The notes under the pieces were generated by a model. The model searched no databases, was not told the DNA's origin, and worked only from the letters and a program-made list of their open reading frames with translations. A program made the position numbers and the translations under genes. A DNA stretch of 64,000 nt from Streptomyces paludis (GTDB lineage: Bacteria > Actinomycetota > Actinomycetes > Streptomycetales > Streptomycetaceae): positions 2,108,001 to 2,172,000 of the forward strand of contig NZ_CP031194.1 in NCBI RefSeq assembly GCF_003344965.1, in the 5' to 3' direction. Positions 8,242 to 17,234 of this stretch are shown one piece after another (the stretch's first letter is position 1; each line of letters opens with the position of its first letter).

Positions 8242-9783
8242 TCACCCATTCAGCGCCGCCCGAATCCGCCGGTCCGCGGCCTTCATCCATACCCGTGGCA
8301 GTTCCCGCTCCAGCCGCTCCCCCCGCGCCGCCTCCTCGCCGTACAGCAGCCCCCAGGTGAACGCGGACTCGCCCGCCGCGTGCGCCGCGCGTGCGAGGTC
8401 CCGCAGGGTCTCGCGCGCCACCACGCTGTCCTGGTGCTCGCCCAGCACGGTCTGTACGTCCTTCATCCGCCGCGCGAACCGCCCGGCGGGCCCGCCGAGG
8501 ACCGGCCGGGCCGCCTCGGCCGCGTACCGGGCGCGCTTGGCGGCCTTGCGGGCGCTGTGCAGGGCGAGGTCCCGCGCCGGGCCCGGCGCGAGCGCGGTGG
8601 CGTCCTCGATGCGGTCCTTGACCCGCCCGTACGCCGCGAGGACCCGCCCGGCGAGCGCCTCGGCGGGCGCCGCGCCCGCGCCGGGCCCGGCCGGCGGGGC
8701 GGCGAGGAACGCGTCGAGCGCGTCGAGCAGCGCCAGATAGCGCGCGCTGTCGAGTACGGCGAGGGTCCGCGCCCGCGAGCCGGTCCGGTGCTCCGTGTGC
8801 CACGCCCCGAGCCGGGCCCGTACGGGGCCGGTCAGCAGCGGTCCCGGCAGCGCGTCGATCCGGGCGGCCAGCCGCGCGGAGAGCACCTCGTGGTCGCGGT
8901 CGACGCCCAGCTCCGCCGCGAGCCAGCGCAGCTCCTCGCCGAGAGGCTCGGTGACCGCGCGGTCGAACCAGGAGCGGTACGTGCGCAGCGCCGAGCGCAG
9001 CCGTCGGCTCGCCACCCGCATCTGGTGCACGGCGTCCGGCAGATCGCGGCGGACGGCCGGGTCCAGCGCGACGAGCGCGGCGGTCTGCGCCCGCGCGTAG
9101 GCCACCACATGGTCCCCGGCGGTCACGGGCGGGCGCTCCTCCCCCGCCGCCACCACGAAGCCGGTCTCCGCCAGCGCCCTGGCCTGCTTCGACCCGTAGC
9201 GCGCGGGCCGCAGCCCGGCCGCCCGCAGCCGGGCGTCCAGCGCGTCGAGGACCGCCGGGCCGGCCTCCGGGCCCAGCTCCGCCTCGGCCTCCGTCCAGGC
9301 GGCGGTGGCGCCGGTGGGCGCGCTGTCGGCGCCGAGGCGCGCCGCCCGTACGGTGTCGACGCTCACCTCGGCGAGCAGCGCGTTCCCCGCGCCGTACAGC
9401 CGGCTCGCCGCGCGCGTGGAGCGCAGCCGTACGACGGGGACCAGCGGGGCGTCCCGGGTGCGTGAGCGGACGAGCCGGACCAGCGCGTCCGGGACGGTCT
9501 CCGAGAGCGGCGCGCGGATCTCGTCGCGTACGCCCGCCGCGACGGGGAGCTTCAGATGCCAGCCGGCGTCCGCGCCGCCGGTGCGTCGGCGCAGGGTGAC
9601 GGAGGCGGCGGCGAGGCGCAGATCCGCGGTGTCGTGGTAGACGGCGTCCAGCTCCGTACGGCCCTGGGGCAGAACGGCGACGGCGCCGCCCGCCCCGGCC
9701 AGGTCCGGGAGCGCGACGGCGCCGGGGGGAAGCGTGTACTTCCGCTCGGTCTCGCGTACGGTCTCCGGCTCGGTGCGGGCCAT
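8242..9783 (-). CDS. CYTH and CHAD domain-containing protein (putative inorganic triphosphatase)
   Basis: This 513-residue protein has two domains. The N-terminal CYTH domain (about residues 10-200) begins with the hallmark ExExK-type motif, seen as ETERKYTLP, and continues with alternating charged strands that form the triphosphate tunnel in this family. The C-terminal CHAD domain (about 215-505) is helical and rich in conserved His, Arg and Lys (VHQMRVASRRLRSALRTYR, HSARKAAKRARYAAEAARP), a module known to bind polyphosphate. CYTH proteins hydrolyse triphosphate or related compounds, so a role in polyphosphate metabolism is likely but not shown. It starts 40 bases after the rodA stop and may be the last gene of the mre-rodA transcript. 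Confidence 0.9.
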   Translation of the reverse strand: MARTEPETVRETERKYTLPPGAVALPDLAGAGGAVAVLPQGRTELDAVYHDTADLRLAAASVTLRRRTGGADAGWHLKLPVAAGVRDEIRAPLSETVPDALVRLVRSRTRDAPLVPVVRLRSTRAASRLYGAGNALLAEVSVDTVRAARLGADSAPTGATAAWTEAEAELGPEAGPAVLDALDARLRAAGLRPARYGSKQARALAETGFVVAAGEERPPVTAGDHVVAYARAQTAALVALDPAVRRDLPDAVHQMRVASRRLRSALRTYRSWFDRAVTEPLGEELRWLAAELGVDRDHEVLSARLAARIDALPGPLLTGPVRARLGAWHTEHRTGSRARTLAVLDSARYLALLDALDAFLAAPPAGPGAGAAPAEALAGRVLAAYGRVKDRIEDATALAPGPARDLALHSARKAAKRARYAAEAARPVLGGPAGRFARRMKDVQTVLGEHQDSVVARETLRDLARAAHAAGESAFTWGLLYGEEAARGERLERELPRVWMKAADRRIRAALNG

Positions 9784-9823
9784 AGTCCGAGCGTAAGACC
9801 GACCGGCGGAGGACGCGCCGGGC

Positions 9824-11023
9824 TCAGGCCGTTATCGGCCGCTGCACCCGGATCGACTGGAGCAGTCCGATCGCGATCCACACCGCGAACATCGAGGTGC
9901 CGCCGTACGACACGAAGGGCAGCGGCAGCCCGGCGACCGGCATGATGCCCAGCGTCATCCCGATGTTCTCGAACGACTGGAACGCGAACCAGGCGATGAT
10001 CCCGGCGGCCACGATCGTCCCGTACAGCTCGGTCGTCTCGCGGGCGATACGGCAGGCGCGCCACATGACGATACCGAGTAGCAGCAGGATCAGCCCGGCG
10101 CCCAGGAAGCCCAGCTCCTCACCGGCGACCGTGAAGACGAAGTCGGTCTGCTGCTCGGGCACGAACTGGCCGGTGGTCTGCGAGCCGTGGAAGAGCCCGG
10201 TGCCGGTGAGACCGCCCGAACCGATCGCGATACGCGCCTGGTTGGTGTTGTAGCCGACACCGGCCGGGTCGAGGCTCGGGTTGGCGAAGGCGGCGAAGCG
10301 GTTGATCTGGTACTCGTCGAGGACACCGAGCGCGGCGACGGCGACCGCGCCGAGCACCCCGGCGCCGATGAGGCCGATGATCCAGCGGTTGGACGCGCCG
10401 GAGGCGAGCAGCACACCGAGCACGATGACCGCCATGACCATGACCGAGCCGAGGTCCGGCATCATCATGACGATGGCCATCGGGATCACCGCGAGGCCCA
10501 GCGACTTGGCGACCGTACGGTGGTCGGGATGGAGCTGGTCCCCGGCGTCGACCCGGGCCGCGAGCATCATCGCCATCCCCAGGATGATGGTGATCTTCGT
10601 GAACTCGGACGGCTGGACGGTGAAGCCGCCGCCGACCACGATCCACGAGTGGGCGCCGTTGATGGTCGCGCCGAGCGGCGTGAGGACGAGCAGCACCAGC
10701 AGCACGGAGAAGCCGTACAGGATCGGCACGGCCCCGCGCAGGGTGCGGTGGCCCAGCCAGATCGTGCCGATCATCAGGGCCATGCCGATGCCGGTGTTGA
10801 GCAGATGGCGGAAGAGGAAGTAGTACGGGTCGCCCTGGTTGAGATGGGTGCGGTTGCGGGTCGCCGACCACACCAGCAGGGAGCCCAGCAGGGAGAGCGC
10901 CAGCGCCGAGAAGAGCAGCGGCCAGTCCAGCCGCCGCACCATCGAGTCGCGGGCCGAGAGCCGGGCCCAGGTGGAGCGCTGCGGACCGTAGCCGGAGACC
11001 GAGAAGCTGCTTGTGCCGGCCAT
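9824..11023 (-). CDS. rodA: SEDS-family peptidoglycan glycosyltransferase RodA
   Basis: This 399-residue membrane protein belongs to the SEDS family (RodA, FtsW, SpoVE), which polymerises lipid II glycan strands. About ten hydrophobic segments are visible. Family signatures include the large outside loop with GAHSWIVVGGGFTVQPSEF and the C-terminal GLPLPFVSYGGTSM. It starts with ATG at 11023, two bases after the stop of the class B PBP gene mrdA, so the two are translationally linked. RodA and PBP2 form a polymerase-transpeptidase pair. In Streptomyces this cluster is reported to act mainly in spore wall synthesis. An FtsW or SpoVE assignment is less likely because of the mreBCD-mrdA context. 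Confidence 0.95.
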   Translation of the reverse strand: MAGTSSFSVSGYGPQRSTWARLSARDSMVRRLDWPLLFSALALSLLGSLLVWSATRNRTHLNQGDPYYFLFRHLLNTGIGMALMIGTIWLGHRTLRGAVPILYGFSVLLVLLVLTPLGATINGAHSWIVVGGGFTVQPSEFTKITIILGMAMMLAARVDAGDQLHPDHRTVAKSLGLAVIPMAIVMMMPDLGSVMVMAVIVLGVLLASGASNRWIIGLIGAGVLGAVAVAALGVLDEYQINRFAAFANPSLDPAGVGYNTNQARIAIGSGGLTGTGLFHGSQTTGQFVPEQQTDFVFTVAGEELGFLGAGLILLLLGIVMWRACRIARETTELYGTIVAAGIIAWFAFQSFENIGMTLGIMPVAGLPLPFVSYGGTSMFAVWIAIGLLQSIRVQRPITA

Positions 11024-11025
11024 CG

Positions 11026-13206
11026 CTAGTCCCTCCGCTCGGTGCTCGGGGCGGCGGGCGGGCCCGCGAGGACCGGCTCGCCGGCCGGGAGTTCCTTCTC
11101 CGGCTCGTACGGCTTGATCTGCGGGGCGTCGATGGAGCCGTCGGGCTGGATCTTGGGGAGCGCCTTGGCGGGCGTCGGCATCAGGGCCTTCTTCAGGTTC
11201 TGCTTGCCTTCCTTGTCCAGCCCGTACATCGCCTCGTAGATCTTGCGGACGGCGGGCCCGGAGGCGCCGGAGCCGGTGCCGCCCTGGGAGATCGTCATCA
11301 CGATCGTGTAGTCCTTGGTGTACGAGGCGAACCACGAGGTCGTCTGCTTGCCGTAGACCTCGGCCGTACCCGTCTTGGCGTGCATCGGGATCTTGTCCTG
11401 CGGCCAGCCGCCGAACCGCCAGGCGGCGGAGCCGCTGGTCGTGACGGCCGCGAGGGCTTTGTCTATCGAGTCGCGCGTCGCCCGGTTCATCGGCAGCTTG
11501 CCGTGGGACTTGGGCTTGATCTCCTGGACGTCCTTGCCGTCGGGGCTGATGACGGCCTTGCCGACGGTGGGGTTGTACAGGGTGCCGCCGTTGGAGATGG
11601 CCGAGTAGATGGTGGCCATCTGGATCGGGGTGACGAGGGTGTCGCCCTGGCCGATGGAGTAGTTGACGGAGTCACCGGCGCGCATCAGGTTGCCTTCGAG
11701 GCAGCCCTCGTAGGCGAGCTGCTCGACGTAGGTGCCGCCCTTCTTCCCCTGCTTGCACCAGCCGCCCTTGTTGGCCTCCCAGAAGTTCTGCTTCCACTGG
11801 CGGTCGGGGACCCGGCCGGTGACCTCGTTGGGGAGGTCGATGCCGGTCTCCTTGCCGAGGCCGAACTGATGGGCCGTCGTGTAGAACCAGTTCTTGGCGT
11901 CCTTCTTGGGCTTCGTGCCGCCGTCCTTCTGCCACTCCTTGTGCGCGAGGCCGTAGAACACGGTGTCGCAGGAGACCTCCAGCGCCTTGCCGAGGGTGAT
12001 GGAGCCGTAGCCCTTGGACTCGAAGTTCTTGAAGACCTGGCTGCCCACGCTGTACGAGCTGGGGCAGGGGTAGTTGCCGTCGAAGGGATAGCCCGCGTTG
12101 ACGGCGGCGGTCGAGGAGACGACCTTGAAGATCGAGCCGGGGGCGGCCTGGCCCTGGATGGCCCGGTTCAGCAGCGGGAAGTTGGACTTCTTGCCGGTGA
12201 GCCTGGCGTAGTCCTTGGCGGAGATGCCGCCGACCCAGGAGTTGGGGTCGTACGTCGGCTGGGAGGCCATGGCGACGACGCGGCCGGTCTTGGCCTCCAT
12301 GACGACGACGGCCCCGGAGTCGGCCTTGTAGTTCTGGTTGGTGTTGCGGTCGTGTTCCTTGCGGGCGGCCTTCATGGCCTCGCTGAGTTCGTACTCGGCG
12401 ACGGCCTGCACGCGCGCGTCTATCGAGGTGACGACGTTGGCTCCGGGCTCGGCCTTGTCGCTCTTGGCCTCACCGATGACCCGGCCGAGGTTGTCCACCT
12501 CGTACCGGGTGACACCGGCCTTGCCGCGCAGCTGCTTGTCGTACGTACGCTCCAGGCCGGAGCGGCCGACCTGGTCGGAGCGGAGGTACGGCGAGTCGGT
12601 GTTCAGCGCCTTGGCGATCTCGTCGTCGGTGACGGGCGAGAGATAGCCGAGGACCTGCGCGGTGTTGGCGAGACCGGGCGCGGCGTAGCGGCGTACGGCG
12701 GTGGGCTCGGCGGTGATGCCGGGGAAGTCCTCGGCGCGCTCGCGGATCTGGAGTGCCTGCTGGGTGGTGGCCTCGTCGGTGACGGGGATCGGCTGGTACG
12801 GAGAACCGTTCCAGCAGGGCTTGGGCGTCTTGGAGTCGCAGAGCCTGACCTTGTTGATGACCTCGTCGGGCTTCATCCCGAGAACGTCGGCGAGCCGGGT
12901 CAGGACGGCCTTGCCGTTGTCCTTCATCTTTATGAGGTCGGTGCGGCTGGCGGAGACCACGAGCCGGGTCTCGTTGTCGGCGAGCGGGACACCTCGGGTG
13001 TCGAGGATCGAGCCGCGCACGGCCGGCTGGACGACCTGCTGGACGTGGTTGTTCTTGGCCTCGTCGGTGTACTCCTGGCCGTTGCGGATCTGGAGGAACC
13101 AGAGGCGTCCGCCGAGGGTGAGGAGCAGCGAGAAGACGAGGACCTGGATGGCGATGAGCCGGATCTGGACCCGCGGGGTGCGTCCGGTCTCGGGAATATT
13201 GCTCAC
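11026..13206 (-). CDS. mrdA: Penicillin-binding protein 2, class B transpeptidase
   Basis: This 726-residue class B PBP cross-links peptidoglycan together with RodA. One N-terminal membrane helix (IRLIAIQVLVFSLLLTLGG) is followed by the PBP dimerisation region and then the transpeptidase domain. The active-site serine lies in SIFK at residues 358-361, the SIGQG region follows, and the KTG box is at about 611 (HAKTGTAEVYG). A Pro-rich cytosol-distal tail closes the protein. The GTG start at 13206 overlaps the mreD stop codon (GTGA), which indicates translational coupling. I rejected longer frames that read upstream through mreD. It sits between mreD and rodA in a single minus-strand operon. 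Confidence 0.95.
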   Translation of the reverse strand: MSNIPETGRTPRVQIRLIAIQVLVFSLLLTLGGRLWFLQIRNGQEYTDEAKNNHVQQVVQPAVRGSILDTRGVPLADNETRLVVSASRTDLIKMKDNGKAVLTRLADVLGMKPDEVINKVRLCDSKTPKPCWNGSPYQPIPVTDEATTQQALQIRERAEDFPGITAEPTAVRRYAAPGLANTAQVLGYLSPVTDDEIAKALNTDSPYLRSDQVGRSGLERTYDKQLRGKAGVTRYEVDNLGRVIGEAKSDKAEPGANVVTSIDARVQAVAEYELSEAMKAARKEHDRNTNQNYKADSGAVVVMEAKTGRVVAMASQPTYDPNSWVGGISAKDYARLTGKKSNFPLLNRAIQGQAAPGSIFKVVSSTAAVNAGYPFDGNYPCPSSYSVGSQVFKNFESKGYGSITLGKALEVSCDTVFYGLAHKEWQKDGGTKPKKDAKNWFYTTAHQFGLGKETGIDLPNEVTGRVPDRQWKQNFWEANKGGWCKQGKKGGTYVEQLAYEGCLEGNLMRAGDSVNYSIGQGDTLVTPIQMATIYSAISNGGTLYNPTVGKAVISPDGKDVQEIKPKSHGKLPMNRATRDSIDKALAAVTTSGSAAWRFGGWPQDKIPMHAKTGTAEVYGKQTTSWFASYTKDYTIVMTISQGGTGSGASGPAVRKIYEAMYGLDKEGKQNLKKALMPTPAKALPKIQPDGSIDAPQIKPYEPEKELPAGEPVLAGPPAAPSTERRD

Positions 13207-13868
13207 AGGCGCTTGACCCCCTTGATACGTCCGGCCCTGCCCGCGCGGTTCCTGGCGGCCTTGAGGCGCAGTCCGCCGCGCTGGCCGCCGATGCGCAGCC
13301 CGGTGCCGCTGGTGATCCAGCCGGCGGCGACGTCGGAGCCGCCGTCCCTGGTCTCGGCGAGCGGATCGTTGTCGGCGCGTCTGGCCAGCCACATCACCAG
13401 CGGGACGGTGAACGGCGCGAGCAGCAGATCGTAGACGGCGGCGGTGAAGAGCAGCCCGCCGAGGCCGACATGGCGGGCGGAGGTGTCCCCGACGAGGGCG
13501 CCGACGCCCGCGTACAGCAGCGTCGAGCCGAGCGCCGCCGCGACGACGGCGGCCATCGGTACGAACGCGGAGCGGATCTGGCCCTTCTCGGGCCGTACGA
13601 GCCCCGCCAGATAGCCGATGACGCAGAGCACGAGGGCGTAGCGGCCGGCCGCGTGGTCGGCGGGCGGGGCGAGGTCGGCGAGGAGTCCGGCGCCGAAGCC
13701 GATGAGCGCGCCGCCCACATGCCCGTACACGAAGGCGAGGGCGAGGACGACGAGGAGCAGCAGGTCGGGTACAGCGCCGGGCAGCTGGAGCCGGGCGAGG
13801 ACGGAGACCTGGACGACGAGGGCGACCACGACCAGCGTGGCCGAGAGCAGAATCCGGTTGAAGCGCAT
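13203..13868 (-). CDS. mreD: Rod shape-determining protein MreD
   Basis: This 221-residue integral membrane protein has five or six hydrophobic segments. It is rich in Leu, Val and Ala in the first 180 residues and ends in a basic cytoplasmic tail. The pattern VALVVQVSVLARLQLPGAVPDLLLL then GFGAGLLADL matches the MreD family. MreD bridges MreC and the RodA/PBP2 complex. It begins 11 bases after the mreC stop, and its own stop overlaps the GTG of mrdA. Sequence conservation in this family is low, so the assignment relies on both topology and gene order. Confidence 0.93.
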   Translation of the reverse strand: MRFNRILLSATLVVVALVVQVSVLARLQLPGAVPDLLLLVVLALAFVYGHVGGALIGFGAGLLADLAPPADHAAGRYALVLCVIGYLAGLVRPEKGQIRSAFVPMAAVVAAALGSTLLYAGVGALVGDTSARHVGLGGLLFTAAVYDLLLAPFTVPLVMWLARRADNDPLAETRDGGSDVAAGWITSGTGLRIGGQRGGLRLKAARNRAGRAGRIKGVKRL

Positions 13869-13879
13869 GGGGATCAGCT

Positions 13880-14983
13880 CTACTCCTGCTCGTCTGCGGC
13901 GCCGTTGCCGTTCGCGTCGGCATTCGCGTTCGCGTTGGCGTTCGCATTGGCGTTCGCGTTCGCGTCCGGGTCGGCGTTGGCGTCGGGATTGGCGTTGGCG
14001 TCCGGCTGTCCGGCGGCGTCTCCGACCGCGTTCGGGTCGGCGTCGCCGTCCTGGGTCAGCTGGGTGTTGAAGTCCGGCGACGGGGTGACCGTGACGGTGA
14101 CGGTCGGCGTCGGGACGGGCTTGGGCTTGGGCGGCAGCACCGCGTCCCGCGGGTCCTCCCGGGGCGCCTCCACGACGACGCCGACGATGTCGAGCTTGGT
14201 GTAGCCGACGAACGGCCGGACGGAGAGCGTACGGGTGAGATCGCCGCCGGACGGGTCGACACGGACGACCTCGCCGACCGGCACGCCGGGCACGAAGGGC
14301 CGGTCCTTGCTGGAGCCGAAGGTGACCAGCCGGTCGCCCTTCTTGATCTTGGCCTTGCCGTTGAGGAGCTGGACGGAGAGCGGCCGGTCGCCCTGCCCGG
14401 TGGCGAAGCCCAGCTCGTCGTTGCCCTCCATACGGGTGCCGACCGTGAAGCCCGGGTCGTTGGCGAGGAGCACCGTCGCGGTGTGGGGGCCGACGGTGGT
14501 GACCCGGCCGACGAGACCGTCACCGTTGATGACGGTCATGTCGCGGGTGATGCCGTCGTTGCGGCCCATGTCGATGGTGATCGTCCAGGAGAAGCCCTGC
14601 GCGGCTCCTATGGCGATGACCTGGGCGCCCTTGATGCCGTACCGGCCGGCGCCGGCCTGCTTGAGCATCTTGTCCAGCTCACGCACCCGGCTGCGGTTGC
14701 GGTCGTCGCTGCCGAGCCGCTGCTTCAGCTCGGTGTTCTCCTTCTGGAGCGCGGCGATACGGTTGTGCCGCGAGCCGGAGTCCCGGACGGCCCCTATGGC
14801 GTTGCCGACCGGGTTGACCGCGGCCGCGACCCCGTTCTCCACCGGGCCGAAGACCGTCGCGGCGGCCTGCCGCGCGCCGTCGACCGGGGAATCCTGACCA
14901 CCTCGGATATCCACGGTGATCAGGGCGAACGCGATCGCGATCAGCAGCACCAAGAGCAGACGGCTCTCTCGTGTGTCCCTCAC
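13880..14983 (-). CDS. mreC: Cell shape-determining protein MreC with an Asn-Ala repeat tail
   Basis: This 367-residue protein has a short cytoplasmic start, one membrane helix (LLLVLLIAIAFALITV), a coiled coil (about 75-115, IAALQKENTELKQRLG), and the MreC beta domain with VGRVTTVGPHTATVLLANDP. MreC is the outside scaffold that links MreB, MreD and PBP2. A Pro-rich linker at about 287-305 leads to an unusual tail from about 318 onward, made of Asp/Pro/Asn/Ala repeats such as DANANPDANADPDANANA. The tail is encoded by hexamer-like DNA repeats. The GTG at 14983 has a GAAGG upstream. It lies 78 bases downstream of mreB and in front of mreD. Confidence 0.95.
   Translation of the reverse strand: MRDTRESRLLLVLLIAIAFALITVDIRGGQDSPVDGARQAAATVFGPVENGVAAAVNPVGNAIGAVRDSGSRHNRIAALQKENTELKQRLGSDDRNRSRVRELDKMLKQAGAGRYGIKGAQVIAIGAAQGFSWTITIDMGRNDGITRDMTVINGDGLVGRVTTVGPHTATVLLANDPGFTVGTRMEGNDELGFATGQGDRPLSVQLLNGKAKIKKGDRLVTFGSSKDRPFVPGVPVGEVVRVDPSGGDLTRTLSVRPFVGYTKLDIVGVVVEAPREDPRDAVLPPKPKPVPTPTVTVTVTPSPDFNTQLTQDGDADPNAVGDAAGQPDANANPDANADPDANANANANANANANADANGNGAADEQE
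13912..14010 (-). repeat. mreC: Hexamer-type repeat coding the Asn-Ala tail of MreC
   Basis: On the plus strand this stretch is a run of GCGTTC, GCGTTG and GCATTC-like hexamers. Read on the minus strand it codes Asn-Ala, Asp-Ala and Asp-Pro dipeptides. Such short in-frame repeats are prone to slippage in multiples of six bases, which would change tail length without a frameshift. Confidence 0.8.
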
Positions 14984-15061
14984 GTGCGGCGGCCGTGCCT
15001 TCCTCGTAGGAATGTTTCTGCGTGTGTACCAACGACCCGCCGCACCCCTGGTGACTCCCGG

Positions 15062-16093
15062 CTACCGGCGCGGCTGCGCGTCCAGCACCTGCTGGAGCGC
15101 CTCGAACTCCTCGACACACTTGCCGGAGCCGAGCGCGACGGAGTCCAGCGGGTCCTCGGCGATATGGATGGGCATCCCCGTCTCCCGGCGCAGCCGCTCG
15201 TCGAGACCGCGCAGCAGGGCGCCGCCGCCGGTGAGCACGATCCCGCGGTCCATCACATCGCCGGACAGCTCGGGCGGGCACTTGTCGAGCGTGGTCTTGA
15301 CCGCGTCGACGATCGCGTTGACCGGCTCCTCGATGGCCTTGCGGACCTCGGCGGCGGAGATGACCACGGTCTTCGGCAGACCGGAGACCAGGTCACGGCC
15401 GCGGATCTCGGTGTGCTCGTCCTTGTCGAGGTCGTATGCGGAGCCGATGGTGATCTTGATGCTCTCGGCGGTCCGCTCGCCCAAGAGGAGGGAGTACTCC
15501 TTCTTGACGTGCTGGATGATCGCGTTGTCCAGCTCGTCGCCGGCCACCCGGATGGACTGTGCCGTGACGATTCCGCCGAGCGAGATCACCGCGACCTCGG
15601 TGGTGCCGCCGCCGATGTCGACGACCATGTTGCCGGTCGCCTCGTGGACGGGGAGGCCCGAGCCGATGGCGGCGGCCATGGGCTCCTCGATGATGTGCAC
15701 CTGCCGCGCGCCGGCCTGGGTGGACGCCTCGATGACGGCGCGGCGCTCGACTCCGGTGATACCGGAGGGCACGCAGACGACGACACGGGGACGGGCCAGA
15801 TAGCGGCGCTTGTGAATCTTCAGGATGAAGTAGCGCAGCATGCGCTCGGTGATTTCGAAGTCGGCGATCACACCGTCCTTCAGTGGCCGGACCGCGACGA
15901 TATTGCCGGGTGTCCGGCCGATCATCTTCTTCGCCTCGGAGCCGACGGCGAGAATTCCGCCCGTGTTGGTGTTGATGGCGACCACGGACGGCTCGTTGAG
16001 TACGATGCCCCGGCCCCTGACGTACACCAGCGTGTTGGCGGTCCCGAGGTCGACAGCCATGTCACGGCCGATGAACGACATGTTGTTCCCCAT
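15062..16093 (-). CDS. mreB: Actin-like rod shape-determining protein MreB
   Basis: This 343-residue protein is a bacterial actin that organises wall synthesis. In Streptomyces it is mainly tied to spore wall assembly. The actin-fold nucleotide motifs are clear: [19 protein letters not shown] (phosphate 1), [18 protein letters not shown] (phosphate 2) and [16 protein letters not shown] (adenosine). The start was set at the ATG at 16093 ([11 protein letters not shown]), which gives the length I recall for Streptomyces MreB. A second ATG at 16081 has a better ribosome binding site (GGGGAA), and a frame open to 16171 adds a leader not seen in the family. It is the first gene of the mreBCD-mrdA-rodA series. 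Confidence 0.95.
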   Translation of the reverse strand: MGNNMSFIGRDMAVDLGTANTLVYVRGRGIVLNEPSVVAINTNTGGILAVGSEAKKMIGRTPGNIVAVRPLKDGVIADFEITERMLRYFILKIHKRRYLARPRVVVCVPSGITGVERRAVIEASTQAGARQVHIIEEPMAAAIGSGLPVHEATGNMVVDIGGGTTEVAVISLGGIVTAQSIRVAGDELDNAIIQHVKKEYSLLLGERTAESIKITIGSAYDLDKDEHTEIRGRDLVSGLPKTVVISAAEVRKAIEEPVNAIVDAVKTTLDKCPPELSGDVMDRGIVLTGGGALLRGLDERLRRETGMPIHIAEDPLDSVALGSGKCVEEFEALQQVLDAQPRR

Positions 16094-16272
16094 GAGGATG
16101 CGTCTGGCCTTCCCAAGCGTTGATGGCTTTTCAGGATGGCGAGGTGGGTGCTCTGGCGTGGAGGTTTCCATCGTAGTGCCGCCGGGACGTCAACGGCGCG
16201 CTGGCCCACCTCAGTAAGGGTGACGAAGTGTCGGACCGATGCGTTCCCGGAAGTGACTTACATATGCCCAAA

Positions 16273-16296
16273 GGCGACCGAATTCCTTCGGTCGCC
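16273..16296 (-). terminator. Intrinsic terminator of ndk
   Basis: Perfect 10-base arms GGCGACCGAA and TTCGGTCGCC flank a TTCC loop. On the minus strand the hairpin is followed by a short TTT. It lies 34 bases beyond the ndk stop and ahead of the mreB leader. Confidence 0.8.
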
Positions 16297-16329
16297 CCAG
16301 GCGGTCAGCGCCGTTTGGCTGACAGTCGG

Positions 16330-16743
16330 TCAGGAGAGACCCGGGAAGAAGATCTTCAGTTCCCGAATGGCGGACTCCTCGGAGTCCGAGGCGTGGATCA
16401 GGTTCTCCCGGACGATGCTCCCGAAGTCCCCCCGGATGGACCCGGGGGCCGCGGCGATCGGGTCGGTCGGGCCGGAGAGGGCACGGACGCCCTCGATGAC
16501 ACGCTCACCGTCGACAACGAGCGCGACGACCGGGCCCGAGGCCATGAACTCCACCAGCGGCTCGTAGAAGGGCTTGCCCTTGTGCTCGCCGTAGTGCTGC
16601 TCCAGCGTCTCCTGGTCGAGCGTGCGCAGCTCCAGCGCGCTGATGCTCCAGCCCGCCTTGCGCTCGATACGGCCGATGATCTCGCCGACCAGACCGCGCC
16701 GGACGGCGTCGGGCTTGAGCAGGACGAGAGTGCGCTGGGTCAT
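16330..16743 (-). CDS. ndk: Nucleoside diphosphate kinase
   Basis: This 137-residue enzyme transfers the terminal phosphate of ATP to nucleoside diphosphates through a phospho-histidine. The length is standard for the family. The start MTQRTLVLLKPDAVRRGLVGEI is the usual NDK opening. The active-site histidine lies in NLIHASDSEESA near the C-terminus. The ATG at 16743 has a GAGGAG at good spacing, so the longer in-frame extension upstream was rejected. It follows folC and the DUF4233 gene on the same strand with an 85-base gap that could hold its own promoter, and it is closed by the hairpin at 16273-16296. Confidence 0.97.
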   Translation of the reverse strand: MTQRTLVLLKPDAVRRGLVGEIIGRIERKAGWSISALELRTLDQETLEQHYGEHKGKPFYEPLVEFMASGPVVALVVDGERVIEGVRALSGPTDPIAAAPGSIRGDFGSIVRENLIHASDSEESAIRELKIFFPGLS

Positions 16744-16828
16744 GTACGGCTCCTCGCAGGCATATAAGTGCAGTGGGGTGGAGATTACCGGGAGCGACCG
16801 AGCCCGTCGCAGCCGGTACGGACCACCG

Positions 16829-17230
16829 TCAGGCGGTCTCTGCCCCGGGGGCCCCGGCTGCCCCGGCGGTTCCGCCCGGCCCGGCCGTGTCCGCCGCCTC
16901 GGCCTGCGCCGCCCAGCGGGCCTTCGCCTCGTCGATCCCGCGCCCGTAGTGGACGGAGGCCCACCACAGCGCCGCGAAGACCAGCCCCAGCACAAACATC
17001 TCCGGGACCACGAAACCGCTGGCGATCAGCAGGATCTGGAGCGCCCAGCCGAGCTGGACCCCGCCGGGCCGGGTGATCATCCCGCAGAGCAGCACGGACA
17101 GCAGCATGCCGACCCCGCAGACCGTCCAGACGGTGGTCATCGACAGATCGTCCGACTTCATGGCGACCAGGCCGGCGAAACCGATCACAAAACATTCACC
17201 GATCAGCGTCGACGCGCAGAGCGTACGCAT
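16829..17230 (-). CDS. DUF4233 domain membrane protein
   Basis: This 133-residue protein has four hydrophobic segments between about residues 5 and 95 (for example WTVCGVGMLLSVLLCGM and IASGFVVPEMFVLGLVF). An Ala/Gly-rich cytoplasmic tail follows. It matches the actinobacterial DUF4233 family, which is found directly after folC. No function is known. The ATG at 17230 is four bases from the folC stop, so the two are almost certainly co-transcribed and probably translationally coupled. Confidence 0.85.
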   Translation of the reverse strand: MRTLCASTLIGECFVIGFAGLVAMKSDDLSMTTVWTVCGVGMLLSVLLCGMITRPGGVQLGWALQILLIASGFVVPEMFVLGLVFAALWWASVHYGRGIDEAKARWAAQAEAADTAGPGGTAGAAGAPGAETA

Positions 17231-17234
17231 GGGA

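Noticed and set aside
6007..9465. A 1152-residue plus-strand frame over the TIGR03960 and CYTH-CHAD genes
   Set aside because: It has no recognisable domain and mirrors codon-position bias of the minus-strand genes, which have clear motifs.
11011..13434. An 807-residue plus-strand frame opposite mrdA
   Set aside because: It is antisense to a PBP with intact SxxK and KTG motifs and has only low-complexity Leu/Val/Gly/Asp sequence.
13912..14010. Repeat array considered as CRISPR
   Set aside because: The units are six-base coding repeats with no spacers and lie inside mreC.
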